Counted from the stretch's first letter, positions 9,586-18,494 are shown. The stretch is DNA of 64,000 bases from Anaerobaca lacustris (GCF_030012215.1 NZ_JASCXX010000013.1:78095-142094), one strand, 5' to 3'. Numbers and translations are program-made. The notes: generated by a model from the letters alone, not told the origin.

Positions 9586-12165
9586 TCAAGCGTCCGGATG
9601 ATCGGACGCCTCCGTGCCGTCATCATGCGAATCGACATGTTCCTTCGCCAACGTCTTTGCGCCGGGTAGATGCTCCTTGACCTCTGCAATGCGCCGGACG
9701 ATGTCCTGTTCTCCGATCCGCTGTACGGCTTCGTCCGTGAGCCCGTTTGCCCATGCATCGATCGCATCGAGCACCTGCCTCTGTATGCGCGGCGGGTCTT
9801 GGGCATGGGGGGCCGTGAGATAGACGCACGTCGCGACGCGCCGGACCTGGTCGCGGCTGTCGAATCCCATGTCCATCGCCCAGGTGATGTATTCGCGGGC
9901 TTCCTTGACCTTCGCCGGCTCGGCATCCAGCAGTTGTTCGGCCGTCGCCAGGCAACGCGCCTTCTCGCACGATTCGAGAAACAGGCGCACCGGATTGCGC
10001 GGGTCCGATCGAGTGGTCGTCCGGGCCTTTCCCGTCGGCCAGTGGGCAAGGCATGTGCCGGCGATCTCTTCCATCTCGGCGATCTTCTCCAGCGTCGCAT
10101 CCGCTAAAGCCGGTTCGAGCGTATTGCACACACGATTCCAGAGATGCAGAAACCGCCCAGGGTCCGCGTGAAGCCTTCGAAACGCTCGATCCAGAAGCGG
10201 ACCTGCACGGCGCAGCAGATTGTGCGGGCGATCCCGCTGGTCGTCCAGGGCATCTGAGGCCGGCTCGTACAGCAGACGGCCGGCCGCCTGCTCCAAAGCG
10301 GCTCGCATGTCCGCCCGCGCTTCCGAGTCGGTGTCACGGGATGACTCGCCGATCAGGCCGAACAGCGGCGCGATCGTTGCCCACGAGTCGGGGCGAAGAC
10401 TCAGCGCTTCGGCCAGGACCGCCTCCATCTTCTCGGAGGAAAGGCCTTCTCGCGGCAACATGGCCAAGGCGGTCTGAAGACGATGGCGCGCCTGGTGTGC
10501 GTCAAGCTGCGCTCGAAGACGCGGCCAATCCTCGATCTGGCCGTTCGGGTCGTTGAAATGGCACTCCGCCAGCGCCGTGTATGCGGCGTCCGGGACCGGC
10601 GTCGTCCAGTCCGCGGGCCAACTCGTGCGAAGCTGCCGCAGCGACTCCCGGATTCTCTTGCGAACGTCCAGCCGTCGCAAGCGGACGACGTGCCGCTCGG
10701 CCCGGAAAGAGAGTTCGTTCAGAAGTCCCCCCACCTCCTCCGCAGCCTGTGGAGCGAGGCGGGCCCTGTGCTCGTCCAGCCTGTGTCGGAGGTCCTCCGC
10801 CTGTCGTTCGGCGGGCGCCAGGCTCGTGAGTTTGCAGAACCGCTCCAACTCGGAGACGAGCTTGGCACAGGCTCTCTGGAGCTGAAGCTGTTCGAGTTCC
10901 TTTTCGGCGTGGTGTATCGACAGCAGTTCGGCATCCACCCTGGCGAGAAGGTCGCCGCGGCGATCTTGAGAGTCCAGAGCGCAGAGAACCCTTCGCTGGA
11001 CTTGCAGGCGGCAGCGCGCCAGTTCGAAGTTGCCCGCAACGACGAGATTCTCGATCTCTGCCAGTTCTTCCTGGGCCAACTGCTCGGCCCGCTGCCCGGG
11101 ACTCGTGCCACGGGTCAGTGAGGACGGGACTAGGTTGCCCGGAAGAAGCGCCGCCGCTTCAGCATGGCGATCCTGCAGGCATGAGGAGAGATCATCGTCG
11201 CATTCCGGCCCGGACTCCCCGCCGTGCACAGTGGACGCGCGGCGATCACCCCAAAGCCGCAGCGAACGGGGCCGCTGCCAGTCGTCCAGGTCTTCGACCG
11301 TCTGCTGACGATTCAGCAGGCGGGCCCGAGAGGCGAGATGGCAGGTCAATCGGTTCACAGACCTGTACGTCGGATCGCTCAGAATGGACCATCGCGACGA
11401 AGACGTGTCACCATTGCCCGAAGGGGAGGCTGCAGCGGCTGGCGGATGTATCTCGTCGTCGGTATTCCGCTGAGCCGATTCGGCCCCCAGCCAGAAGAGC
11501 TTCGTATCCTCGGGAAGCTGGGCGAAGAACTCCGTCAACTCACCGTCCACGGCGCCGGTGAGGTTGTCGGTCGCCGAAGCGACTTCGATCACGTTGAGCA
11601 GGTTGAAGCAGGCGGCCGGCAAGCCCGGCGCCGGCAGGGTGGTATTCGCCTGCGATGCAATCGCCGATCGTGCCAGGTCCTGAACGCCATCGAGCCTTCC
11701 CAGACGGATGCACAGCACGCCTCGATTGTTGTAGGCCAGAAGGCGCAGATGCGATTCGTGGCAACGGGTCTGAAGAAAGGCGTCGTAATAGCTGACAGCG
11801 GCCTCGAAGCGATCGGTCAGCTCGTTGAGCCAGGCGGCGCCCCACAGGAAACGGGCCCGTATGTTCGGCTGGTCCCAACGCCACTGGCATAGAGATTCCA
11901 CGCGCGTTCGGAGCGGGTCGATATTCTCGCCGGGCCCACCCCGGCGATACAGGGACTGCAATCGAACGAGCAACTCCTCCGTCAGGGCCTCGAGGTAGGG
12001 AGCTTCGAGGGCGCGTTCGAGCGGCTGCTCCGTCGCCCCGTCGGACGACTTGGCCGGATGGTACCGGTCCACCTTGCCGTCGAAGACCATCTGCGCCAGA
12101 GAGGCCGGCATGACCTTCACTTCACGGTTGTCGACACGAACCCTCAGCATGGAACTCTCGTCCAC
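9586..12165 (-). CDS. Helical-repeat/coiled-coil protein of the tubulin-like/vWA operon
   Basis: This 859-residue protein has no signal peptide or membrane segment and is probably cytoplasmic. Residues about 60-200 contain TPR-like paired helices (for example RFEAAVSYYDAFLQ and LLAYNNRGVLCIRLGRL). From about 370 onward it is very rich in Glu, Arg, Leu and Gln, typical of long coiled coils. I do not recognise a family. It is the first large gene of the run that continues with the vWA, tubulin-like and multi-TM genes, with only 26 bases before the vWA gene. A scaffold or adaptor role is plausible but inferred. The frame can start at a GTG at 12165 or an ATG at 12150 five codons later; neither has a convincing ribosome site, so the exact start is open. 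Confidence 0.75.
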   Translation of the reverse strand: MDESSMLRVRVDNREVKVMPASLAQMVFDGKVDRYHPAKSSDGATEQPLERALEAPYLEALTEELLVRLQSLYRRGGPGENIDPLRTRVESLCQWRWDQPNIRARFLWGAAWLNELTDRFEAAVSYYDAFLQTRCHESHLRLLAYNNRGVLCIRLGRLDGVQDLARSAIASQANTTLPAPGLPAACFNLLNVIEVASATDNLTGAVDGELTEFFAQLPEDTKLFWLGAESAQRNTDDEIHPPAAAASPSGNGDTSSSRWSILSDPTYRSVNRLTCHLASRARLLNRQQTVEDLDDWQRPRSLRLWGDRRASTVHGGESGPECDDDLSSCLQDRHAEAAALLPGNLVPSSLTRGTSPGQRAEQLAQEELAEIENLVVAGNFELARCRLQVQRRVLCALDSQDRRGDLLARVDAELLSIHHAEKELEQLQLQRACAKLVSELERFCKLTSLAPAERQAEDLRHRLDEHRARLAPQAAEEVGGLLNELSFRAERHVVRLRRLDVRKRIRESLRQLRTSWPADWTTPVPDAAYTALAECHFNDPNGQIEDWPRLRAQLDAHQARHRLQTALAMLPREGLSSEKMEAVLAEALSLRPDSWATIAPLFGLIGESSRDTDSEARADMRAALEQAAGRLLYEPASDALDDQRDRPHNLLRRAGPLLDRAFRRLHADPGRFLHLWNRVCNTLEPALADATLEKIAEMEEIAGTCLAHWPTGKARTTTRSDPRNPVRLFLESCEKARCLATAEQLLDAEPAKVKEAREYITWAMDMGFDSRDQVRRVATCVYLTAPHAQDPPRIQRQVLDAIDAWANGLTDEAVQRIGEQDIVRRIAEVKEHLPGAKTLAKEHVDSHDDGTEASDHPDA

Positions 12166-12454
12166 TCGAAATCCGAACGCGCGAACCTTACGCTTTCCTC
12201 ATCCCCATCCGTCGTATGTGCATCTCCCGTCGAATCGCCCGGCCGGACATGCACGATCGCTGAGAAAGGGCCCCAGCGATGCCCACACCATTATGCGCGA
12301 CGAGATGGTGTTTGTCCAATGGCAATTGTTGCATCTGGTTGCCCGCCGGTGACGGTTCGGATTTCGCTTTGACCGGCCGTGAACGGCCCACAGAGGCGGC
12401 AGATGGAGCCTGGCATGGTCTTGTGAGGGCGGGATGAATTGTCGGTGGCGCGGG

Positions 12455-12772
12455 CTACGCGTGGTTGGCGATCAGCAGAATCCCATCGCAGATCCCCTTG
12501 AGCCAGTTGACCTCTTCCGATTCGCCGACGAGGGGCCCGCCGTCGTTGAAGAGCATGGACTGCCAGAGCGAATCGGGCAGTTCGAAGTCTCTGGTCAACG
12601 TGGTCACGGTATTCAACGCGGAAAACAGCGATACGAGAACCTTGGTCTGCGCCGGAAGCTTCTCGTACGTGACTCGGATGAAACGTTCGACATTGCCGCC
12701 GCCGGGTTTGTCCGAGGAGGTCTTCTCGCGAGGCGATGGTCCCTTCGTTCCATCGGAGGTTGATCCGTCCAT
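12455..12772 (-). CDS. Small acidic hypothetical protein, possible first gene of the tubulin-like operon
   Basis: This 105-residue protein has a low-complexity Ser/Gly/Pro/Lys N-terminus (residues 1-27) and a compact helical remainder. I recognise no family. The ATG at 12772 has AAAGGAG about 6 bases upstream, a strong ribosome site that supports a real gene. It is on the same strand as the downstream operon but separated from it by 289 bases. A promoter-like sequence at 12983-13010 is the nearest upstream signal. It may be part of the same system or an independent gene. Coding is supported mainly by the ribosome site and frame. Confidence 0.6.
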   Translation of the reverse strand: MDGSTSDGTKGPSPREKTSSDKPGGGNVERFIRVTYEKLPAQTKVLVSLFSALNTVTTLTRDFELPDSLWQSMLFNDGGPLVGESEEVNWLKGICDGILLIANHA

Positions 12773-12982
12773 GAATTCTCCTTTCGCTGCACCGGAACGG
12801 CTGGAGCCAATCTCACAACCGCTGCTGCCCGCCTGCCCGGTGAATTCTCAGTCCAAACACGCTCTTCGTGGCTCTCCTGGCCGCCTGAGCGACGTCCCTT
12901 CCCGGCCACGGCACGTTCACCCGGGACCGAGTGAGAACGACACCCGCAATCCGCAACCGCTGTTTCCCCGGAGCGCACGCTT

Positions 12983-13010
12983 ACTCTACGCAGGTTCAAC
13001 AATCCGTCAA
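12983..13010 (-). promoter_or_regulatory. Candidate sigma70-type promoter for the tubulin-like/vWA operon
   Basis: On the minus strand TTGACG (13010-13005) is followed after 16 bases by TAGAGT (12988-12983). It lies between the CBS gene stop and the small-protein start, leaving a leader of about 200 bases. The match is fair and has no experimental support. Confidence 0.45.
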
Positions 13011-13038
13011 TTGTGGAGACTACGTATTTTTCCTGCGC

Positions 13039-13422
13039 TCAGCGATCGATGGGTTCCATGATGTACTTGATGAGGTCCCTTCGGCTGATGATGCCGACGA
13101 GGCGCCCGTCCGAGAGGATGGGCACCCTCCGCAGATGGTTTTTGGTCAGGCACTCACACACGGCGATGATGTCATCGTTCTCGTCGAAGCTCAGGACCTC
13201 TTCGGTCATATAGTCCCGAGCCGTTCCGGATGGCGTTTCCTGACCGACAAGGAGACCGATCATGTCCTTTTCGGTTACGATGCCCACGAGCTCGCCGTCG
13301 GACTCGACGACGGGGACACCGGTGATGTCGTTTTCGATCAGGAGTTCCAGGACTTGACCAATTGGCGTCTCCGGATGGACGTGCACGACGTCCCTTGACA
13401 TGATGGCCTTTGTCTCATACAT
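13039..13422 (-). CDS. CBS-pair protein, copy 1
   Basis: This 127-residue protein consists of two CBS motifs (about residues 1-60 and 65-127), the Bateman module that binds adenine nucleotides. Repeated signatures are GVPVVESDGELVGIVTEKD and RRVPILSDGRLVGIISRRD. The start is the ATG at 13422, because GAAAGG sits about 8 bases upstream and the family begins at this point; an open extension upstream of it is not homologous. It lies 41 bases after a close paralogue (13464-13862), so the two are probably co-transcribed. With no fused effector domain it is likely a regulatory or nucleotide-sensing subunit. The partner is unknown. Confidence 0.88.
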   Translation of the reverse strand: MYETKAIMSRDVVHVHPETPIGQVLELLIENDITGVPVVESDGELVGIVTEKDMIGLLVGQETPSGTARDYMTEEVLSFDENDDIIAVCECLTKNHLRRVPILSDGRLVGIISRRDLIKYIMEPIDR

Positions 13423-13463
13423 AGCGAAGCCTTTCGGTTGCCGCCGGGGCAACAATCGTTGTC

Positions 13464-13862
13464 TTACGCCGAGGCACTCTGCGTGAGCCACTGCTGTTTG
13501 ATGTGCTTGACGATGTCCTTCCTGCTGATGATTCCGACGAGCGTGCCGTCGCTCAGAATCGGGACGCGCCGGAAGTGGTGCGCCGCCAGACCCTCAGCGA
13601 TGGCCGTCACGGCGTCCTCCTGACCGTAGGCGACGACCGACCGCGTCATGAAATCCTCGACCGCGCCGGGCCGATCCTCGATTTCGTAGAGCAGCCGCAG
13701 AACGTCCTTCTCCGTGACGATTCCGACCAGCATCCGATTCTCGTCGACCACAGGAAGTCCGGTAACATTGTTTTCGACCATGATTCGTATGGCCCGGTAG
13801 ATATCCGCATCCGCTGCCACGGCCAGTACGTTCGTCTTCATGATGTCTTTTGCCTTCAGCAT
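13464..13862 (-). CDS. CBS-pair protein, copy 2
   Basis: This 132-residue protein is a stand-alone pair of CBS motifs (Bateman module), clearly paralogous to the gene just downstream. It shares the same pattern: a first CBS with GLPVVDENRMLVGIVTEKD and a second with RRVPILSDGTLVGIISRKD. The chosen start is the ATG at 13862, which has GGAGG 8 bases upstream; a TTG at 13877 is in frame but overlaps that ribosome site. The adjacent duplicate suggests a recent tandem duplication or a heteromeric pair. It probably senses AMP, ATP or a related nucleotide, as the family does; no target can be read from the context. Confidence 0.88.
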   Translation of the reverse strand: MLKAKDIMKTNVLAVAADADIYRAIRIMVENNVTGLPVVDENRMLVGIVTEKDVLRLLYEIEDRPGAVEDFMTRSVVAYGQEDAVTAIAEGLAAHHFRRVPILSDGTLVGIISRKDIVKHIKQQWLTQSASA

Positions 13863-14037
13863 CTGGCGAACCTCCAAGGGCTATACGGGTCCCATAACCA
13901 ATGATCCCTATGTCCAGTGCTCTTATCGGCAGCCCTATGACGGGACATAAGGATTTCCTTGGGCTTGCGTCTGTCGAGCGGCGCTCTGGCGGCACTTTCC
14001 GGCACGGCCTTGTCGCGTCGGCAGGTCGGTTTTTTAC

Positions 14038-14067
14038 TTGAAATGACCGGGCCCCGGAGGGTAAAAT
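14038..14067 (+). promoter_or_regulatory. Candidate sigma70-type promoter for the ParA-like gene
   Basis: TTGAAA (14038-14043) is followed after 18 bases by TAAAAT (14062-14067). It sits about 80 bases upstream of the ParA-like start and is the only AT-rich stretch in the 284-base gap between the divergent CBS and ParA genes. Confidence 0.5.
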
Positions 14068-14146
14068 AGAAGTAACGGATGCGCGGGTGACGACCGAACG
14101 GAGGCGATTCAATCCCTGATGCAGTTGGCTCGACTCTACTGGCGTG

Positions 14147-14956
14147 ATGCAGATCATAGCCGTTTCAAATCAGAAGGGGGGGTGCGGCAAAACGACCACC
14201 TCGATCAATCTGGCCGGGGCCTTCGCTCGGATGAGCTACAAGGTTCTGCTGGTGGACTGCGATCCGCAAGGACATGCCACGCTCGGTCTGGGATACGACC
14301 CGGCCCAACTCGACGCCACGGTCTACGATGTCATGACCGGGTCTGTCGATTCGGTGGCATCGGTCGCCCGGCGAACCGGCATGGATGGCCTTGACCTTCT
14401 GCCGGCCAATATGCTGCTGACCGGGATCGAGATGGAGTTGCACAATGTGCCCGGAAAGGAGCTGATCCTGGGCGAGCAACTGCGCGTCCTTTCCGATTGG
14501 TACGACGTGTGCCTGATTGACTGCCCATCGACGCTCGGCCTGGTCATGCTGAACGCTTTGACCGCCAGCACGAGCGTGGTCGTTCCGGTCCAGGCGCACT
14601 TCTACGCCATTGACGGTCTCAAGCGACTCCTTGAGACGATTGAGGTGATGCGCACGCGATTTCACCCTTGCCTGGTCCGACCGCTCGGATTGGTGTTGAC
14701 GTTCGTCGAGGGTCGAACGCTGCTGAGCCAGCGGGTGGAAGAGGGTCTGCGCGATTTGTTCGGGCCGCTGGTCTTCGACACCGTCATCCACAAGACCATC
14801 ACGTTGGCCGAGGCGCCAAGCATGGGCCAGGCGATCCAAACCTATGCGCCCGACAGCAGGGGAGCCGCAGAATATGAGGCCCTCGCCCGCGAAATTCTGG
14901 GCCGGCTCCACAGGCCGGACGTCATCGACATCCCTGCCCACGAGATGCCCCTGTAG
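14147..14956 (+). CDS. ParA/MinD-family ATPase (Soj-like), orphan
   Basis: This 269-residue protein is a deviant Walker A ATPase. KGGCGKTTT lies at about residues 9-17, with the signature lysine before the loop. Switch motifs follow as LLVDCDPQGHAT (about 38-49) and LIDCPSTLG (about 121-129). This fits ParA/Soj chromosome-partitioning or MinD-type positioning proteins, which cycle on DNA or membrane with ATP. No C-terminal amphipathic MinD helix is obvious, favouring ParA. No parB or parS-like run is next to it, so it is an orphan whose cargo is unknown. The gene begins with GTG-ATG (14144 and 14147); no clear ribosome site decides between them. It lies upstream of ftsW and murG, but a separate promoter candidate sits between. 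Confidence 0.9.
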   Translation: MQIIAVSNQKGGCGKTTTSINLAGAFARMSYKVLLVDCDPQGHATLGLGYDPAQLDATVYDVMTGSVDSVASVARRTGMDGLDLLPANMLLTGIEMELHNVPGKELILGEQLRVLSDWYDVCLIDCPSTLGLVMLNALTASTSVVVPVQAHFYAIDGLKRLLETIEVMRTRFHPCLVRPLGLVLTFVEGRTLLSQRVEEGLRDLFGPLVFDTVIHKTITLAEAPSMGQAIQTYAPDSRGAAEYEALAREILGRLHRPDVIDIPAHEMPL

Positions 14957-14963
14957 GCGGCAT

Positions 14964-14980
14964 AGGCTCGGCCTTTTTTT
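14964..14980 (+). terminator. Weak intrinsic terminator candidate after the ParA-like gene
   Basis: A 4 bp stem (AGGC/GCCT, loop TCG) is followed by a run of seven T. The stem is short, so it would be inefficient, but its place between the ParA stop and a new promoter makes it plausible. Confidence 0.3.
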
Positions 14981-14998
14981 GCAGATTGAAACGCGGGT

Positions 14999-15027
14999 TT
15001 GCCGAAAGGTAAACTGGGGGATATACT
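14999..15027 (+). promoter_or_regulatory. Candidate sigma70-type promoter for ftsW-murG
   Basis: TTGCCG (14999-15004) is followed after 17 bases by TATACT (15022-15027). Transcription would begin near 15034, just upstream of the possible ftsW starts at 15046 and 15082. Confidence 0.5.
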
Positions 15028-15045
15028 CTATGGCGTCCCCACGAG

Positions 15046-16260
15046 GTGGCAATCAGAGAAGTGTTTAGAGCCAATGATGTTATGAACGATCCACAGGGCC
15101 GGCTGGCCGATTACATCGCCATGGTGATCGTCTTTCTGATGGGCATCGGGGCGGTGATGGTCTTCTCGGCCGGGGCGAACCTCGGCTACGAGTTCGACCT
15201 GAGGCGGTTCTACGACTTCCCCGCCCTGCGGCAGATCATGTTCTTCCCGTTGGCGGTCGTGGTTCTGCTGGTCGCCTCGTGTCTCGACTACCGATGGCTG
15301 CGGCTTCGCGACCGCTGGTGGAAATCGCTCCCGGTCTGGCTGGTCTTCGTCTCGATCGTTCTGCTGGGCGTCGTTCTCATCCCGCAATTGGGCACCCAGA
15401 TCAACCAGGCGAGGCGCTGGCTTCGTCTGACGGTCGGGCCGGTCAGCATCAGCTTTCAGCCGTCCGAACTGGCCAAATGGGCGATGGTGTTCGGCCTTGC
15501 CGCCGCATGCGCCAGGAGCGGGCCGAATGCGCGTCGCTACTGGACGTGGTTCGTCCCTCTGTGCCTGTTGATCGGGCTGGTCTGCGGGTTGATCGTGGTG
15601 GAGGACTTCGGCACGGCCGTGTTCGTCGCCCTGATCAGCTTTGTGATTCTCGCCATCGCCGGCGTCCGGTGGTGGCACGTTCTGACGTTGCTGCCGTTCG
15701 CCGGCGGTGGACTGATCGCTGGCCTGATCCACTCGCCGCATCGCATCAAGCGCCTGCTGGCCTTCCTGCGCCCGGAGGAGTGGGCCGACGTCGCCTATCA
15801 GGCGAATCAGTCGCTGATTGCCATCGGCTCCGGCGGGCTCTGGGGCAAGGGGCTCGGCGAGGGGATCTCCAAGTACGGCCATCTGCCCGAGGACACGACG
15901 GATTTCATCTTTGCCATCGTAGGAGAAGAGCTGGGGCTGATCGGCACGATTGGGGTCATTGGCTTGTTCATCGTGTTCGTTGGCCTCGGCTGGGTGGTGG
16001 TGATGCGTTGCCGCGACCGGTTCGGCAGGCTCCTGGCGGCCGGCATCGTCCTGACGATCAGCATCCAGGCGGCGATCAACATCGGGGTTGTGACGGTCGT
16101 TCTGCCGACCAAGGGGATTCCGCTGCCCTTCATCAGCTCGGGGGGCACGAGCATGTTGTTGTCGGCCGCGGCCGTGGGCGTGCTGCTCAATATTGCCTCG
16201 CAGACCGATCGCAGCGATTCCGATATGTGCGACCGTGCCGATGGCGATTCCGATGTCTGA
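15046..16260 (+). CDS. ftsW: FtsW, SEDS-family peptidoglycan glycosyltransferase
   Basis: This protein of about 404 residues is a multi-pass membrane protein of the SEDS (shape, elongation, division, sporulation) family, which polymerises lipid II into glycan strands. About nine to ten hydrophobic segments are visible. Family marks include FQPSELAKWAMV (about residues 143-154), an EDFGTAVF-type loop and the C-terminal PLPFISSGGTSML block. It is followed 38 bases later by murG, the usual neighbour of ftsW in division and cell-wall clusters, so FtsW is preferred over RodA. Start choice is uncertain: GTG at 15046 or ATG at 15082; neither has a strong ribosome site. The last 20 residues are acidic and variable. 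Confidence 0.92.
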   Translation: MAIREVFRANDVMNDPQGRLADYIAMVIVFLMGIGAVMVFSAGANLGYEFDLRRFYDFPALRQIMFFPLAVVVLLVASCLDYRWLRLRDRWWKSLPVWLVFVSIVLLGVVLIPQLGTQINQARRWLRLTVGPVSISFQPSELAKWAMVFGLAAACARSGPNARRYWTWFVPLCLLIGLVCGLIVVEDFGTAVFVALISFVILAIAGVRWWHVLTLLPFAGGGLIAGLIHSPHRIKRLLAFLRPEEWADVAYQANQSLIAIGSGGLWGKGLGEGISKYGHLPEDTTDFIFAIVGEELGLIGTIGVIGLFIVFVGLGWVVVMRCRDRFGRLLAAGIVLTISIQAAINIGVVTVVLPTKGIPLPFISSGGTSMLLSAAAVGVLLNIASQTDRSDSDMCDRADGDSDV

Positions 16261-16298
16261 CAGGGTTCCACGTGGACTGACCAGCAGGGAGGCTGCCG

Positions 16299-17444
16299 TT
16301 GAGTGACATCTCGTTCTTCTTCGCCGGTGGAGGGACAGGCGGGCACATCTATCCGGCCCTGGCGGTGGCCGAGCAGATCGTCGAACATCGGCCCGATGCG
16401 CGGATTCACTTCCTTTGCAGCACGCGTGCGGTCGATGCGCGAATTCTGGACGGGACGACCTTTCCGTACACCGCTCTGCCCGCAACGGGCCTGTATTTCG
16501 ATCCGCGCCGATTCGTCGCCTTCTGCCGGACGTTCCGGCAAAGCTATCGTCTGGCCCGGCATCTGATCGCCGACAGTCCGCGTCCCGTCATCATCGGGGC
16601 CGGCGGGTTCGTGGCGGCGCCGGTGTGCATGGCCGGTCACAGGCTCGGCGTCCCCGTCGTGTTGGTCAACGTCGATCTCCTGCCCGGCCGAGCCAACCGG
16701 CTCAGCGCCCGCTGGGCCGACGAGATCTTCGTTCAATTCGAGGAAAGCACCCGCACGTTCGGCGCTCGCCGCGCCACCGTCACAGCGATCGGCTGTCCCT
16801 TGCGAAAGGGATTCGCCCAGCCCGACCGGAGGCGGGCCATCGAGGCCCTGGACCTGGACGCAGACAAGAAGACCCTGCTGATCACGGGGGCATCGAGCGG
16901 GGCGACGCGCATCAACGAGGCGATCTGCATGTTGCTTGCGAAGCTCGATGCATTCGCCGAGACGTGGCAGATCGTCCACCTGACGGGCCTGGACCATCAC
17001 GAGCAGGTGGCGAGCCGGTACGAGGGAGTCCGCATACGCCACAAGGTGGTCAGCTACTACGATCAGATGCCGGACCTTCTCGCGACGGCGGATCTGCTCG
17101 TGGGACGTAGCGGCGCCGTCAGCGTTGCCGAGTACGCCGTCGCAGGCGCGCCGAGCATCTGTATGCCGTATCCCCACCACAAGGACAGACACCAGTACCG
17201 CAACGCCGGGAAGCTCGTCGAGGTGGGCGCGGCGGTCATCGTGGACGACGTCAGCGACCCGGACGACCGCGCCGATTGGCTCTGGGAAGAACTGCAACCA
17301 CTGATGGCCGACGACGCAGTGCGCCGCCAGATGGCCGACGCCTGCAAGCTCATCGCGAGGCCCCATGCCGCCGCCGACATCGCACAGCGGCTGATCCGCC
17401 TGGCCGAACGCGCCAGCGGTCTGGGATGGGAAAGAGGGGCTTGA
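16299..17444 (+). CDS. murG: MurG, lipid II-forming N-acetylglucosaminyltransferase
   Basis: This 381-residue protein transfers GlcNAc from UDP-GlcNAc to lipid I on the cytoplasmic face of the membrane, giving lipid II for the FtsW encoded upstream. It shows the MurG N-terminal GGGTGGHIYPALA loop (about residues 9-21) and the second-domain SGA(V)S-type donor site (GRSGAVSVAEYAVAGAPSI, about 268-286) of GT28 enzymes. The start is the TTG at 16299 with GGGAGG about 7 bases before it. Length is slightly above the usual 350-365. An MurG rather than a diacylglycerol glycosyltransferase is supported by the neighbour and the N-terminal loop. Confidence 0.92.
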   Translation: MSDISFFFAGGGTGGHIYPALAVAEQIVEHRPDARIHFLCSTRAVDARILDGTTFPYTALPATGLYFDPRRFVAFCRTFRQSYRLARHLIADSPRPVIIGAGGFVAAPVCMAGHRLGVPVVLVNVDLLPGRANRLSARWADEIFVQFEESTRTFGARRATVTAIGCPLRKGFAQPDRRRAIEALDLDADKKTLLITGASSGATRINEAICMLLAKLDAFAETWQIVHLTGLDHHEQVASRYEGVRIRHKVVSYYDQMPDLLATADLLVGRSGAVSVAEYAVAGAPSICMPYPHHKDRHQYRNAGKLVEVGAAVIVDDVSDPDDRADWLWEELQPLMADDAVRRQMADACKLIARPHAAADIAQRLIRLAERASGLGWERGA

Positions 17445-17468
17445 CGTAAGTCAATTGCATGGTAGCAT
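17441..17468 (+). promoter_or_regulatory. Candidate sigma70-type promoter for the secreted DUF1080 gene
   Basis: TTGACG (17441-17446, overlapping the murG stop) is followed after 16 bases by TAGCAT (17463-17468), some 50 bases before the start codon. Confidence 0.45.
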
Positions 17469-17516
17469 CATGGCCTGGGTCTTCAATGGTTTTTGGAACA
17501 GTAAGGAGTTCAGGCA

Positions 17517-18494
17517 ATGACCAGGCACACCGCGATTCGACTCGTCGTCCCCACCCTCGCTCTTCTGATCGCTTCGGTTGGATGGGCCGACCCGTTCATG
17601 GGCCAGTATGCAGGGACCTTCCATGCCGACGGCATGATCCAGATGCCGGCGACCGCCGTCGTCGTGGCCGAGGGGGAGGACCATTACCGCATTCGCCTTG
17701 AGGCGACGAGCAACGATCCGGGCCGTGAAGGGGCGACCATCGAGGTGTATGCCAGCCGCAGCGGGTTTGAGGCGCTGATCGGCTCGCGCTCGGGCGGATA
17801 CCACTGGCACGGCCAGATCAAGGACGGCCGGCTCTCGGTGGCCAGTGCGTACGGGACACGTTTCGAACTGAACAAGGTGGTGCGAAAGAGCCCGAAGGAA
17901 GGGCTCGAACCGCCCACAGGAGCGGTCGTCCTGTTGCCCTACAAGGAGGGGACGAAGCCCGATCTGAGCGCGTGGACAAATCAGGAGTGGAAGGCCCTGG
18001 ACAACGGCGCCATGCAGGTCAGCAAGGGCTCGACGACAACGAAAGAGCGGTTCGGCGATATCCAGCATCTGCATCTGGAGTTCTGGCTTCCACTGGAGCC
18101 CCTCAATCGCGGGCAGGGCCGCTGCAACAGCGGCGTGTTCCTCAACGACCAATATGAGGTGCAAATTCTCGATTCCTTCGGTCTGGTCGAGACCTCCGGC
18201 GATTGCGGCGGCCTCTACAACGTCAAACGCCCCGATGGGAACGCGTCGCTGCCGCCATTGACGTGGCAGACATACGATATCGAGTTCCGCGCCCCGCGCC
18301 TCAACAGCGACGGGACCGTCAAGGAACAGGCCCGCATAACGGTCTACCTCAACGGTGTGAAGATCCACGACAACGTGGCGATCCCGCATCCGACGGCCAA
18401 TCCGAACGCCGAGCCGAAGCCCACCGGGCCGATCCAGTTGCAGGACCACGGCCATCCGATCCAGTTCCGCAACATCTGGCTGGTCAAAGGCTGA
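17517..18494 (+). CDS. Secreted DUF1080 (3-keto-disaccharide hydrolase-like) protein
   Basis: This 325-residue protein has a signal peptide (1-24, ending SVGWADP). Residues 25-125 form a beta-rich region of unknown type. The DUF1080 domain, a concanavalin-like jelly roll, covers about 135-325 with the typical NSGVFLNDQYEVQILDSFG block and the closing PIQLQDHGHPIQFRNIWLV. Members of this domain family are often annotated as 3-keto-glycoside hydrolases or carbohydrate-binding proteins, and many copies per genome are usual in Planctomycetota. The start at 17517 has AAGGAG about 9 bases upstream. Export to the periplasm is likely. The substrate cannot be read from the sequence; there is no sugar-utilisation operon directly around it. 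Confidence 0.85.
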   Translation: MTRHTAIRLVVPTLALLIASVGWADPFMGQYAGTFHADGMIQMPATAVVVAEGEDHYRIRLEATSNDPGREGATIEVYASRSGFEALIGSRSGGYHWHGQIKDGRLSVASAYGTRFELNKVVRKSPKEGLEPPTGAVVLLPYKEGTKPDLSAWTNQEWKALDNGAMQVSKGSTTTKERFGDIQHLHLEFWLPLEPLNRGQGRCNSGVFLNDQYEVQILDSFGLVETSGDCGGLYNVKRPDGNASLPPLTWQTYDIEFRAPRLNSDGTVKEQARITVYLNGVKIHDNVAIPHPTANPNAEPKPTGPIQLQDHGHPIQFRNIWLVKG

